Below, piece after piece: positions 15,749 to 24,575 of a stretch of DNA of 40,407 nt (its first letter is position 1; every line of letters begins with the position of its first letter). The notes under the pieces are model-generated. The model saw only the letters and a program-made list of their open reading frames with translations, was not told the DNA's origin and did not search any database. The translations under genes and the position numbers were made by a program. The stretch covers positions 1 to 40,407 of the forward strand of contig JANQGW010000050.1 of assembly GCA_028282905.1 (NCBI GenBank), given 5' to 3'. This stretch comes from Sedimentisphaerales bacterium (GTDB lineage: Bacteria; Planctomycetota; Phycisphaerae; Sedimentisphaerales; Anaerohalosphaeraceae).

Positions 15749-16414
15749 ATGACAAATAGAAATATTAAATCAGCCAAACAATTACTGAGGCACATACCTT
15801 TTTTTACAATCTCAATAATAACACTGCTGCTGTTAAATGGTTGCTGCTTTATTCCTGCTGTAACTCACTGCAATGGCACTATTTCAATTCAGGCAGGTGA
15901 ACAGCCGTCTAAGCAAAAAATTTCAAGTAGATATATTCTTATTTCACTATGGGATTTCCCTCAAGTGAACGACTCCAAGGGAAAGGTTGATATTAATGAA
16001 GTCATTGTAACTGAAGAAAGTAAATTCACTTTGGATTTTCCATTTAAGGGATATTGGATTTTATGGACTCCCGCATTAAGAACACAACATCTTGCTCCAG
16101 AGCCGGCTATTATGATTTTTCATAATGACTACCCTCTTGAGTGGTTTTACGGAAGGTCCGTAATACACCCTGAATTGCCAAAACTGTGCTGTGAAAAACC
16201 TGAAACTCGTCTGAATTTCTCAATTGTATTAGATAAGCCCAAAGAGTCCCTCTCAGAAATCCAAAAAGACCATTATCGCATTTTTTTTGAAAAGTTTTTA
16301 GAGGCCAAAGAACCTTTAATTAAAGAGATGAACAAATGTAAAGATGTTACTAAAGAGGAAAAAAATATGGTGCTTGAAAAAATTAATACATGTAAGAAAG
16401 AACTTGGAATCTAA
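15749..16414 (+). CDS. Hypothetical lipoprotein
   Basis: A 221-residue protein. The start at 15749 is chosen for its GGAG 9 bases upstream and because it places the signal peptide correctly (MTNRNIKSAKQ..., hydrophobic core FFTISIITLLLLNGC, with Cys near 32 as lipidation site). The mature part is beta-rich (KFTLDFPFKGYWILWTPAL) and ends in a Lys/Glu-rich helix. The region is clearly AT-rich relative to the fucosidase downstream. No family recognised. A hairpin directly after the stop suggests the transcript ends here. Confidence 0.65.
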   Translation: MTNRNIKSAKQLLRHIPFFTISIITLLLLNGCCFIPAVTHCNGTISIQAGEQPSKQKISSRYILISLWDFPQVNDSKGKVDINEVIVTEESKFTLDFPFKGYWILWTPALRTQHLAPEPAIMIFHNDYPLEWFYGRSVIHPELPKLCCEKPETRLNFSIVLDKPKESLSEIQKDHYRIFFEKFLEAKEPLIKEMNKCKDVTKEEKNMVLEKINTCKKELGI

Positions 16415-16417
16415 GGA

Positions 16418-16436
16418 ATCCCGACGATGTCGGGAT
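16418..16436 (+). terminator. Hairpin after the lipoprotein gene
   Basis: Perfect 8-bp stem ATCCCGAC / GTCGGGAT with a 3-nt loop, 3 bases after the stop at 16414. The following bases (ACTATTTAAAT) are only moderately T-rich. It could act as a terminator or be a copy of a dispersed palindrome. Confidence 0.45.
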
Positions 16437-16523
16437 ACTATTTAAATAGATTCCTCACTGCGTTCGGAATGACATAATTTGATTTTTAAAAATGAATTTG
16501 ATACTGGCTGACAAAGGATTGGA

Positions 16524-17149
16524 ATGATGAAAAAAGGCTTGTTTTGATATTTTGTTTGGTTTCTGCGGGTATCGTATTTGGCCTGTTTAAATATAACGCT
16601 AATCGTTCAGTGGCAAGCGGGCAGGAATATACACGGGATTTAATCTCCAAGGGTATCTTTGCAATTATCAACAAAGATAAAGACGCTTATCTGGAATGCC
16701 ATTTGGCAAAAGACCGAGTTTTTGCGGAGGCGATTTTTGAATTTGATTGTTTGCATCGTGAATTCATTCAAAAACTCCGAGAGATCTATGGCCCTGATGC
16801 ATGGGAGCGGTACAAAGAAATCAAAGTTGGTAGAAGCTGGGTATTTCAAAGTTCAACCGATTGCGTGTTAACAGAAAATGACGTAGTAAAATTTATCCAG
16901 GACACTCCTGTTTATTTTTGTTCTGAGAAAAAAGCTCTTTGGGACCCCCCTGTCGGTGTTGTTGCGTTGATAAACAGAAGAGGCAGTTGGTATTTCAACC
17001 CAAAGGAATCTTGTGACATTAAAAGCACGATCAATCTTTTCCGGTGGAATAATGATGTCTATAAGAAAGTCATCCCAAAGATTCATTCTTCAGAACAACC
17101 TCTGGAGGAATTAAAAATAGAAATCATGGATGTTTATTACGACGATTAA
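16524..17149 (+). CDS. Membrane-anchored hypothetical protein with a start-proximal frameshift
   Basis: The body of the gene (16544-17149, about 200 codons) is a signal-anchor (LIFCLVSAGIVFGLFKYN) followed by a charged domain with ISKGIFAIINKDKDAYLECH and WERYKEIKVGRSWVFQSS. The natural start ATGATG at 16524, preceded by GGA, runs into a TGA after seven codons. Adding one A to the run of six A (16530-16535) would give MMKKRLVLIFCLVSAG, a normal signal peptide very like that of the next gene (MMKKMVILAYCLVFAGLC). So the gene has a one-base deletion in an A-tract (mutation, sequencing error, phase variation or slippage), or it starts at the TTG at 16544. Function unknown. Confidence 0.55.
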
Positions 17150-17191
17150 TTTCTTTTAATTTTATTGGATTATTCTTGATAAAGGAGTCGA

Positions 17192-19021
17192 ATGATGAAG
17201 AAAATGGTTATTTTGGCGTACTGTTTGGTTTTTGCGGGATTGTGTTTGGGGGACGTTGAGAAGGCTTCGGATGCTTCCGGGCCGTGGCGGGCGGAGTGGG
17301 AGCATTTGCGGTCGCGGCCTTATCCGCAGTGGTTTACGGATGCGAAGCTGGGGATCTTTATTCACTGGGGGCTTTACTCGGTGCCGGCGTGGTCGGGCAA
17401 AGAGCAGTATGCCGAGTGGTTTTTGCGGGGACTGCAAAGCGGGGACACGGCTCGGATCGACTTTCAGAAGAAAGTCTTCGGCGCCGACTTTACCTATCGC
17501 GATTACCCCGAACATTTTAAGGCCGAATTGTTCGATCCGGACGAATGGGCAAGCCTGTTTCGCGGCAGCGGGGCCAGATACGTTCTTTTGGTTTCCAAGC
17601 ATCATGACGGGTACTGCCTGTGGCCCAGTGCGTATGCCAAGGGCTGGAACAGCGTGGAGACCGGGCCGAAGCGTAACCTGGTGGGTGAGTTGACGCAGTC
17701 GGTGCGGGCGGCGGGATTGAAGATGGGGCTGTATTATTCGCTGCCGGAGTGGAACAACCCGATGCACCGCTGGTACACCGACCCGCATAAGAATATCGGG
17801 CCGTATGTGGAAAAGCATATGATCCCGCAGTTTAAGGAGCTGATTTCGACGTATAAGCCCAGCGTGCTTTTCGCGGACGGCGAGTGGTTTAACAGTGCCG
17901 AGCAGTGGCATTCGGCTGAGTTGATCGCGTGGTACTATAATCTCGTCGGGCCTGATGCGATCGTCAATAACCGCTGGGGAGGCGGCAGTGATATCGGGTT
18001 TTTGACGCCGGAATACAGCTCAGGACTGCCTGCGAGTGATCGGCCGTGGACCGAGGTGCGCGGACTGGGCCGGTCGTTCGGGCTGAACCGCAATGAGAAG
18101 CTTGATGCGTATATGACGGCGGCGGACCTGGTGCATTTCTTTGCCAAGGCGGTCGCGCACGGCGGCGGAGTGACGATCAACGCCGGGCCAAAGGCGGACG
18201 GGCAGATTCCGATGCTGCAGCAGGAGCGTTTATTGCAACTGGGCCGGTGGCTGGAGGTGAACGGCGAGGCGATTTACGGCAGTACCGCGTGGCGTAAGCA
18301 GACTGAGGAAAAAGAGGTGACGCTGGAACGGATCGACCCGCAGATTAATTTTAACTGGGTGCGGAACTCGCCGGGCAAGCCCATCCGTGAAGACAATTTT
18401 ACGGCGACCTGGACGGGTTTTGTCCAGCCGCAGTATTCGGCGGATTACACGTTTGAGGTACAGGCCGATGACGCGGTGCGGTTGTGGGTGGATGATAAGC
18501 TGGTGATCGACAAGTGGTCGGCGGCCGCCGCTTCGGCGCAGGGCAACGTAATGACCAATACCGACAAGACGGAAAAGGAAGGTGTCATTGCGCTGAAGGC
18601 CGGGAAAAAGGTGCCAATTCGGATTGATTATTTTGAGGATAAACAGAATGCCTCGATCCGGCTGAGCTGGTCATGCGACAAACAGAAAAAACAGATCGTG
18701 CCAACGAGCCGGCTGTATTCGACGCGAGACAAAAGCATCGGTGACGGTTTGAAGGCGATTTACAAATCCAAGGCGTCGTGGCTGTGCTATACGCAAAACA
18801 AGGGCAATGTCTATGCGATCGCTTTGAACTGGCCGGGCAAAGAATTAGTTCTGCCGATCAAGACGACTGCAAAGCCACGGCGTGTAACACTGCTGGGGCG
18901 CAAGGAACCGTTAAAATACTCAATCAAAAGCGACGGGATTCATATCGACCTGAGCAACCTGTACCACAACGATCTTCCCTGCGACTGGGCGTGGACGTTT
19001 AAGCTGGAAGGTTTAAAATAG
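17192..19021 (+). CDS. Alpha-L-fucosidase, GH29, with an added PA14 domain
   Basis: A 609-residue secreted enzyme hydrolysing terminal alpha-L-fucose by a retaining mechanism. A signal peptide (MMKKMVILAYCLVFAGLC) precedes the GH29 TIM barrel, about 30-370. Landmarks are WFTDAKLGIFIHWGLYSVPA (47-66), YVLLVSKHHDGYCLWPS (130-146) and PSVLFADGEWFNS (223-235), in which D229 is the expected nucleophile. A PA14-type beta-domain follows (about 385-500: FTATWTGFVQPQYSADYTFE, VRLWVDDKLVIDKW), then a C-terminal beta-sandwich. PA14 commonly binds glycans, so it may help target fucosylated polysaccharide. RBS AAAGGAG precedes the ATG. Nearby secreted hydrolase genes suggest a small polysaccharide-use locus, but no sulfatase or SusC/D-type transporter is in the window. 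Confidence 0.92.
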   Translation: MMKKMVILAYCLVFAGLCLGDVEKASDASGPWRAEWEHLRSRPYPQWFTDAKLGIFIHWGLYSVPAWSGKEQYAEWFLRGLQSGDTARIDFQKKVFGADFTYRDYPEHFKAELFDPDEWASLFRGSGARYVLLVSKHHDGYCLWPSAYAKGWNSVETGPKRNLVGELTQSVRAAGLKMGLYYSLPEWNNPMHRWYTDPHKNIGPYVEKHMIPQFKELISTYKPSVLFADGEWFNSAEQWHSAELIAWYYNLVGPDAIVNNRWGGGSDIGFLTPEYSSGLPASDRPWTEVRGLGRSFGLNRNEKLDAYMTAADLVHFFAKAVAHGGGVTINAGPKADGQIPMLQQERLLQLGRWLEVNGEAIYGSTAWRKQTEEKEVTLERIDPQINFNWVRNSPGKPIREDNFTATWTGFVQPQYSADYTFEVQADDAVRLWVDDKLVIDKWSAAAASAQGNVMTNTDKTEKEGVIALKAGKKVPIRIDYFEDKQNASIRLSWSCDKQKKQIVPTSRLYSTRDKSIGDGLKAIYKSKASWLCYTQNKGNVYAIALNWPGKELVLPIKTTAKPRRVTLLGRKEPLKYSIKSDGIHIDLSNLYHNDLPCDWAWTFKLEGLK

Positions 19022-19071
19022 ACCAAAACAAATCAGGCTCACTTTTACAAGCCTTAAGAAATCAGGAATGA

Positions 19072-19638
19072 ATGGATACATTAGAAAATATCTTTAAAGG
19101 AATGACAGGTCAGGTCTGCTGGGGGATTCTCCACGAAAACATAAATTTGTCATTTAACTTGGGAGAGCCACAGTTAAAGTTTGAAAGCTGCAAAGATGAC
19201 CCGGCAAGAGACAGAAAACTTCGACAATACACGACAGTCAAAGGACAGTGGTTTTTATGGGTTTACCTGGCCTATTGGACATTGACGGTTCTTGACGAAT
19301 CAGGAGAAAATAAATTAAAGGCCGTTACGTCAACAAGTGACCGAGATAAGAAGCGGATACTTAAATTGCTTTGCGGGCAAAAACTAACTCAGATCAATAT
19401 TAATTCTCAAACAGGGAAAACTCGGCTTCTTTTCGATTTGGGGGCAGAATTAGAAGTTCGCAGAATGCGCCCTAACGCAGAGGAGGTCTGGCTTCTTTAT
19501 GATCCTAATGATTATTGTCTGTCGATTAACGGAGACGGCACCTATAGCTATGTCCCCAGTTCGGGTTTAGACACACGTTCAAGAATAGAAAACGCTCCAA
19601 TTCAAATTAATGTAACTGTGGGAGAGAACCATTCATAG
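19072..19638 (+). CDS. Hypothetical cytoplasmic protein
   Basis: A 188-residue protein with no signal peptide. It has alternating beta strands and Trp/Tyr-rich segments (VKGQWFLWVYLAYWTLTVLD, VWLLYDPNDYCLSINGDGTY). The start at 19072 follows AGGA closely; an overlapping ATG at 19068 is out of frame. It reads like a small immunity-type or DUF protein found singly in accessory regions, but I do not recognise the family. It is AT-rich compared with the fucosidase before it and the hydrolase after it, which hints at a separate origin. Confidence 0.55.
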   Translation: MDTLENIFKGMTGQVCWGILHENINLSFNLGEPQLKFESCKDDPARDRKLRQYTTVKGQWFLWVYLAYWTLTVLDESGENKLKAVTSTSDRDKKRILKLLCGQKLTQININSQTGKTRLLFDLGAELEVRRMRPNAEEVWLLYDPNDYCLSINGDGTYSYVPSSGLDTRSRIENAPIQINVTVGENHS

Positions 19639-19739
19639 GCTCCTCCCCCTTTGCTTTATTGACATAATTGAATTTAAGATTCTTTAAGTTAGTCCCATTT
19701 GAGTACTGTAATTTAACGAATCTCTACAGGAGAGTGGCC

Positions 19740-20852
19740 ATGCGACTGTCATATCTGTTTAAGAGTATTTCATTTGTCAGCGTATTATGTTTATCGTATC
19801 CGGTGATAGCCGCGGACGATAGAAAGCCGGAGGCTTTGGCGGATCAGTGGGAGCTTGTAGGTGAGGCGATTAATGAGTCGGGGTGGGATATCTGGGGCAG
19901 TAGCCCGATCGTGACCGGCGACGGCAAGGTGCATTTGTTTGTCGCCCGCTGGCCGGGGAAGTACCCGTTTGACCCGGCGTGGCGGATTCATTCGCAGATC
20001 GCCCGTTACACAGCCGATGGGCCGGAAGGGCCGTTTGTGTTTCAGGAGGTTGTTCTCAAGGGTGACGGCAAAGGATGGGACGCGCAGGGCTATCACAATC
20101 CCAATATCCAGAAGGTCGGCGACCGGTTTGTTTTAACTTGTATCGCCAATGACGGCAAGGGCCGCCACGGGCCGAACCAGCGGATCGGAATGTGGGTGGC
20201 TGAAAATATCGGCGGACCGTGGACACCGGCCAACGGCAAAGTGGACGTGCCCATACTGGCGCCGCCGACCGATGCCGCCATCTGGTGTTACCAGAGCGGC
20301 TGCGGTGTGAACAACCCCGCCCTGCTGGCGATGCCGGATGGACGTTTGCATCTTTACTTCAAAGCCAAACGCGCAGACAAGGGGCAGGTCTGTATGGGAT
20401 TGGCGATCGCGGAGAAACTCGAGGGGCCGTATGTCATTGAGGCCAAGCCGGTGACCGCCAACGACCGGACGATTGAGGACGGGTACGCGTTTCACTGGCG
20501 GGGGCATGTGTGTATTATGACGACGGATAACCACGGGATGCTGGAATGGGGCGGCGGGCTGCTCTGGGCGTCCAATGACGGCAAGCAGTTTGATGCGCCA
20601 ATGCCGGGGTTTCATCATTTCGGTGAGCACTACTTTCCAAACGGGGTTCCCAAAACCGCCAAGGCCCACTACACCCGTGTTGTCAAATGTGAACGACCGC
20701 AGATCCTGATGATTGACAGCGAGCCGGCGTACCTGTATGCCCCGAGCGGCGTGGCGGTGGACGGCTCGGACGGGACGAACTGTTACCTGTTTAGAAGAAA
20801 AAAGCCTGCGTTGAACGGAACACCGGGCAAAACTGAGCCACGACCGCATTGA
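19740..20852 (+). CDS. Secreted five-bladed beta-propeller glycoside hydrolase-like protein (GH43/GH117-type)
   Basis: A 370-residue protein with a signal peptide (MRLSYLFKSISFVSVLCLSY PVIAA). I chose the ATG at 19740 for the AGGAGAG about 8 bases upstream; a longer frame from 19668 would spoil the signal peptide. Repeated blade motifs are visible: SSPIVTGDGKVHLFVARWPG, GYHNPNIQKVGDRFVLT, NNPALLAMPDGRLHLYFKAK and EDGYAFHWRGHVCIMTTDNH. This pattern belongs to five-bladed propeller glycosidases of the GH43/GH117 type. The exact family and substrate cannot be fixed by eye. Its position after the GH29 fucosidase suggests related glycan breakdown. Confidence 0.7.
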   Translation: MRLSYLFKSISFVSVLCLSYPVIAADDRKPEALADQWELVGEAINESGWDIWGSSPIVTGDGKVHLFVARWPGKYPFDPAWRIHSQIARYTADGPEGPFVFQEVVLKGDGKGWDAQGYHNPNIQKVGDRFVLTCIANDGKGRHGPNQRIGMWVAENIGGPWTPANGKVDVPILAPPTDAAIWCYQSGCGVNNPALLAMPDGRLHLYFKAKRADKGQVCMGLAIAEKLEGPYVIEAKPVTANDRTIEDGYAFHWRGHVCIMTTDNHGMLEWGGGLLWASNDGKQFDAPMPGFHHFGEHYFPNGVPKTAKAHYTRVVKCERPQILMIDSEPAYLYAPSGVAVDGSDGTNCYLFRRKKPALNGTPGKTEPRPH

Positions 20853-20905
20853 CTGCAATCCTGTTATAAGCAAAAGGCAAGGACGCCTTGATTTTGAAAC
20901 CCAAC

Positions 20906-21266
20906 TTATTGCGCGATTTCGGCAATTTCTTCAGCGGTTAATGCCCGATTGTAAAACCGGACATCATCAATTTTCCCACTGAAATGGTTGAAGTTCTGAA
21001 TATTTCCAATATGAACCTCTTCACTGGTCGAGGTATTGATCGCAATATCATTAAGAACGCTGATTGTTTCTTCATCCCCATCAACAAATAGTACAGCGTT
21101 GGACAGCATATCATCATTGCCCGGTTGCCACGTCACAGCGACATGGTGCCAGGTCCCATCATTGATCACGGTTGAGCCGAAGATATTGCCGCCACCGGCC
21201 CGAACACTAAAGACATTGTCCTTGATCGCAACAGACCATTTTTTACCTGTATCTAATTGCCCCCAT
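20906..21266 (-). pseudogene. Out-of-frame C-terminal part of the M6 protease LamG domain
   Basis: Downstream of the protease stop at 21253, another minus-strand frame continues the LamG/concanavalin-like domain: GQLDTGKKWSVAIKDNVFSV, then INDGTWHHVAVTW and KIDDVRFYNRALTAEEIAEI. The latter is the standard LamG ending. The protease frame reads EIVHGGN-stop, whereas adding one base at the run of five G (minus strand; C at 21260-21264) gives EIVHWGQLDTGKKW. So a single-base indel splits one gene. Confidence 0.8.
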
Positions 21267-24177
21267 GAACAATTTCACCAATTGCCGTTTGGGTAGTTTT
21301 AACCCAGGCCATACAGGTGCGGCCGGTGGTTCCGGTAATCCCTTTGAAACCGCTAATTACGACATAATCATCAATGCCGTCCAGTGAGAGTGCTCCGGAC
21401 CCGATGGCGGGGTCGCCCGTGTCAATCGCGGCACCGTTCATCAAGGTACCATCAAGGCCGGAAATGATATCTGAGGCGTCTGTGTCAAATGTCCAGCGGT
21501 TATCAAAAGTATAATCTTCCTCAAGAGGCAGCCAATTTTGCGCCAGTACGGCTAAATCCTGCAGATTGACGATGCCGTCTTCAATCAGGTCGGTTCCCTG
21601 GCAATCACCGCAAGCGGCCAGCCAATAGTTCATCATTATGAGCAGATCATCGGCATCCACATCACAGTCCGCTTCAAAGTCACCGGTTACCGGCGGCAGC
21701 GGCTGCATTTGACCGGTCACGCATACATCATCAATATTCCAGCCGGCATACTGCAGCGAATTATCCGTCTCGCCTAACCCCCAGCGGATATAAACCGTCG
21801 GCTGATTGTCGGCAACTGAGGAAATATCAAATGTTTGCAGCGTCCAGTTTGAATCGGTTAGCGAATCGCTGTAGGGATTTTCCCAAAGGGTTGTCCAGTT
21901 CGTTCCATCATTGGAAACAGCCACTTTCGCATGGTCCCACCTGCTTCGTTCCACGCCCAGCCAGCGATAAAATTCCAAAGTTACTTCCGTAAAGCCATTG
22001 CAGTCAATCGCCGGAGTTGTCGCCCACTGCGTTGCGGGGATATTTTCCGCATAATTACCGGACAAATTATTGCCGACCACGTTGGAACCGGTATAACCGG
22101 CCGACGGATCATCATCAGCACCCGCAGGGATGCCCCACTGCCACTGGGCGCCTCCGTCAAATGTCCAGTTTGGATCGGTGTCCATATCAGCCTCATACAG
22201 TGTTTGAATCGCTGAAATTGTCACATTCACCGAAGCCTCATTGGAGTCGCCGCCGTCCGGAGCGGTGCCGCCGTCATTGGCGACATAGGTAAAGCTTGCC
22301 GGTTGGTCGCAGCCTGGCCGCGGCGTATAGATTAGCCGGTTGCTGATCAACACAGCAGGAACCGAGCTGATCGGCGTGCCGGGGGTTGCCTGTTCGGCCA
22401 GCCAGCCGTGTTTAGGCAGTGAAGTAATGATATAACTCAATTTATTCGGCGGGCTGGGAAGCCCCTCATCTTCTGCGTCCAGAGTGATGGCGACCGGTGT
22501 ATCAAATTGCGCGATTTCGTTGACATCGACCGCAGCCGGCGGAGTTGGGCCGCCCAATAAACCATATATAAAGCTCATGGTCGTTCCTGCTTCGCTAATA
22601 TTATGAATCAGCAGACCTGAGTCGCTCCCGCTCCACCATTTGGCGTCCGGCAGTGTGGTATCGCTGAAGGAGTCTCTATAATTGGCGCGAAACAGATCTC
22701 CGCTGGTACCGGAATTGTCATTGTTTTCCAGATGAAAGGCGCCATCGGCCTGTTCGAGTGAAACCAGGTAATGCGACGTGGGCGTCATTTCCTGATTGTC
22801 ATTATTGCCGTCCTCATCAATGTGCCAAATCATAAGCCCATCGCCTGGATAATTGGCGTTGCGTCCGCTTCGGAAGCGACTTTCGATCAGGAAGTATTCC
22901 TTACTATCGGTCGGATGTGAATAGCGAAAACTGGTGTTGCTGTTGGCTTGATGGGTCAAAACCGCAGCCTCTGCATTAGTAATGTCGGTGACCGTATCCC
23001 AGCCCTGCTCAGCACGCAAGTAGGCGCAGGGAATGGCTGGATTCAACTGTCCCCCGGCATATGAACCGGATGCCATCAGGCAAAAATCCCCCACACCTTC
23101 CGATTCATAACCATAGTCGTAAAGGTCCGGCCAGCCACAGATCAAATGTCCGTTTTCATGGCAGAATGTTCCTAATCGCAGATAACTTTGCATACCGGTG
23201 ATCTGGTAATCCTTGATCGTATAGCCGCCGTAGCTGTAAGAGTACGGATAAGAGCTTGAAATCACCCAGCGATGCGGCCAGAGTTCGTCACTGCCCCAGG
23301 AACCAACATAAAAAACGTTTAAGGCCAGAATCGTGCTTCCGCTTCCGGTAACGCCGGAGATGTCAAACCCGCTGTCAATCAACTTCCGAAAACATTCTTT
23401 GATCAGGATCCGGGCGCCGTCAGAAGCAGAATCATAATGGGATTTGGTATTATCGGCCCGGATGTAAGGTGTGACGACATTGGTGTATGTCAGGGCACCG
23501 CCGGAGACGTCATAAAAATAGTCTCGAACCGAACCGTTATTATTATAGCCTTCGTACCCAACCTGATTACAGAAATCCTGAACCGTTGCTTGTGGAATTG
23601 CTCCGGCTTCTCCGGGAAAGTCCACCAGCATAGTCAGCCCGACTACCTGGCCGCTGATGGAGGATGGGGCAGCCGATCTGAATTCGGTTTCTCCACCGGT
23701 GACGGGTAATTTACCGAATGCTTCCTGCGGAACAGGGATATCGCCGAAAAGGGCCTCACGGCGTTTGGCAACAATCTGCCTGCGGGCCTCGGATTTGATC
23801 CGAAGAGATTTTTGAATAGCCTGGCCATTTTTTTGCTGCGACATATTCTGCAAAGCAGCCTGGGGCATTGCGCTGCCCCAATAAATTTGTCCGGTTGAAA
23901 TCAGCTGAGTCTGGTCAGCAGATAAATCGGCATAACAGAGCCACTGGGTTTGCGGATCTCGAACAAGGGTGTACCCATCCACCGATTCCATTCGGCGGTA
24001 AAATTCATCGCCCCATACCCGAACCGTAACAGTTGACTCGTTGGGTTGGCGGAATGTATGCTCCTGGCCCCATGCGGGGGCAGCAGATGCAAAGTCAGCA
24101 GCTACGAAAATAACCGTTACAGCTAACAGGACTGAAGACACCATTTTTCTGAGCATACCACGCAATCCCCATATCAT
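21253..24177 (-). CDS. Secreted M6-family metalloprotease with dockerin-like and LamG modules (frameshifted tail)
   Basis: A 974-residue open part of a protein that would be about 1090 residues if the tail frame were restored. A signal peptide spans about 8-32. The M6 (immune inhibitor A-like) catalytic domain covers about 40-540, with zinc motif HENGH at 340-344 in GTFCHENGHLICGWPDLYDY. Next come a cadherin-like/Big segment (about 560-665, VNEIAQFDTPVAITLDAEDE), a MAM-like beta-sandwich (about 670-830), a dockerin-like repeat pair (EADCDVDADDLLIMMNYWL, EDGIVNLQDLAVLAQNWL) and a LamG domain truncated by a frameshift. Starts at 24177 and 24156 are both plausible. The enzyme should be exported and digest extracellular proteins, and the catalytic part is intact. 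Confidence 0.88.
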   Translation of the reverse strand: MIWGLRGMLRKMVSSVLLAVTVIFVAADFASAAPAWGQEHTFRQPNESTVTVRVWGDEFYRRMESVDGYTLVRDPQTQWLCYADLSADQTQLISTGQIYWGSAMPQAALQNMSQQKNGQAIQKSLRIKSEARRQIVAKRREALFGDIPVPQEAFGKLPVTGGETEFRSAAPSSISGQVVGLTMLVDFPGEAGAIPQATVQDFCNQVGYEGYNNNGSVRDYFYDVSGGALTYTNVVTPYIRADNTKSHYDSASDGARILIKECFRKLIDSGFDISGVTGSGSTILALNVFYVGSWGSDELWPHRWVISSSYPYSYSYGGYTIKDYQITGMQSYLRLGTFCHENGHLICGWPDLYDYGYESEGVGDFCLMASGSYAGGQLNPAIPCAYLRAEQGWDTVTDITNAEAAVLTHQANSNTSFRYSHPTDSKEYFLIESRFRSGRNANYPGDGLMIWHIDEDGNNDNQEMTPTSHYLVSLEQADGAFHLENNDNSGTSGDLFRANYRDSFSDTTLPDAKWWSGSDSGLLIHNISEAGTTMSFIYGLLGGPTPPAAVDVNEIAQFDTPVAITLDAEDEGLPSPPNKLSYIITSLPKHGWLAEQATPGTPISSVPAVLISNRLIYTPRPGCDQPASFTYVANDGGTAPDGGDSNEASVNVTISAIQTLYEADMDTDPNWTFDGGAQWQWGIPAGADDDPSAGYTGSNVVGNNLSGNYAENIPATQWATTPAIDCNGFTEVTLEFYRWLGVERSRWDHAKVAVSNDGTNWTTLWENPYSDSLTDSNWTLQTFDISSVADNQPTVYIRWGLGETDNSLQYAGWNIDDVCVTGQMQPLPPVTGDFEADCDVDADDLLIMMNYWLAACGDCQGTDLIEDGIVNLQDLAVLAQNWLPLEEDYTFDNRWTFDTDASDIISGLDGTLMNGAAIDTGDPAIGSGALSLDGIDDYVVISGFKGITGTTGRTCMAWVKTTQTAIGEIVHGGN

Positions 24178-24338
24178 AATAGACTATCTCTCACATCCAG
24201 CCAGTTTTGGCCGTCATCCTTATTCATTAACTCTTTCAACAACCCTCGTCCACAAGTATTTCCAACCCCAATACTGCTATTATGGCATATTTTTAGAATG
24301 GTTCCAAAAAAACTTTGAAAAAATTACTTCACAGACAC

Positions 24339-24384
24339 AAAAAAAGACGTTATTCGAGGTAAAGCAGCCTCAAAAAACGTCTTT
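24339..24384 (-). terminator. Intrinsic terminator, probably for the mscS transcript
   Basis: Minus strand: AAAGACGTT / AACGTCTTT stem with an inner GAGG/CCTC pairing, followed by seven T residues (24345-24339). It lies about 190 bases downstream of the mscS stop. Confidence 0.65.
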
Positions 24385-24471
24385 CGAAAGAAAAATCGCA
24401 CCACACGGCTTTTCATATGTTCACTGCATTATTGTTAAATTGTGAAAATAGCCTGAGATTTATCACTTTTA

Positions 24472-24509
24472 TATCTCGATTTCCGCCTTCGCGGAAATAA
24501 CAAGAGATA
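24472..24509. repeat. Two-part palindrome (REP-like)
   Basis: Outer arms TATCTC / GAGATA enclose the hairpin TTTCCGC-CTTC-GCGGAAA. It resembles dispersed CCGCCTTCGCGG-type intergenic palindromes. It lacks a T-run on either strand. Confidence 0.5.
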
Positions 24510-24575
24510 GGCTTTTTCCGCTCATCACCGCGACATAATGCCGCATTAAACACAGGTAATGCCCGATTGCGCCGG

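Larger units (their letters stand above)
24178..24575. other. Intergenic region between the M6 protease and MscS genes
   Basis: Holds two palindromes (listed separately) and no supported gene. The M6 protease promoter must lie in 24178-24340, but no clear -35/-10 pair was identified. Confidence 0.4.
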
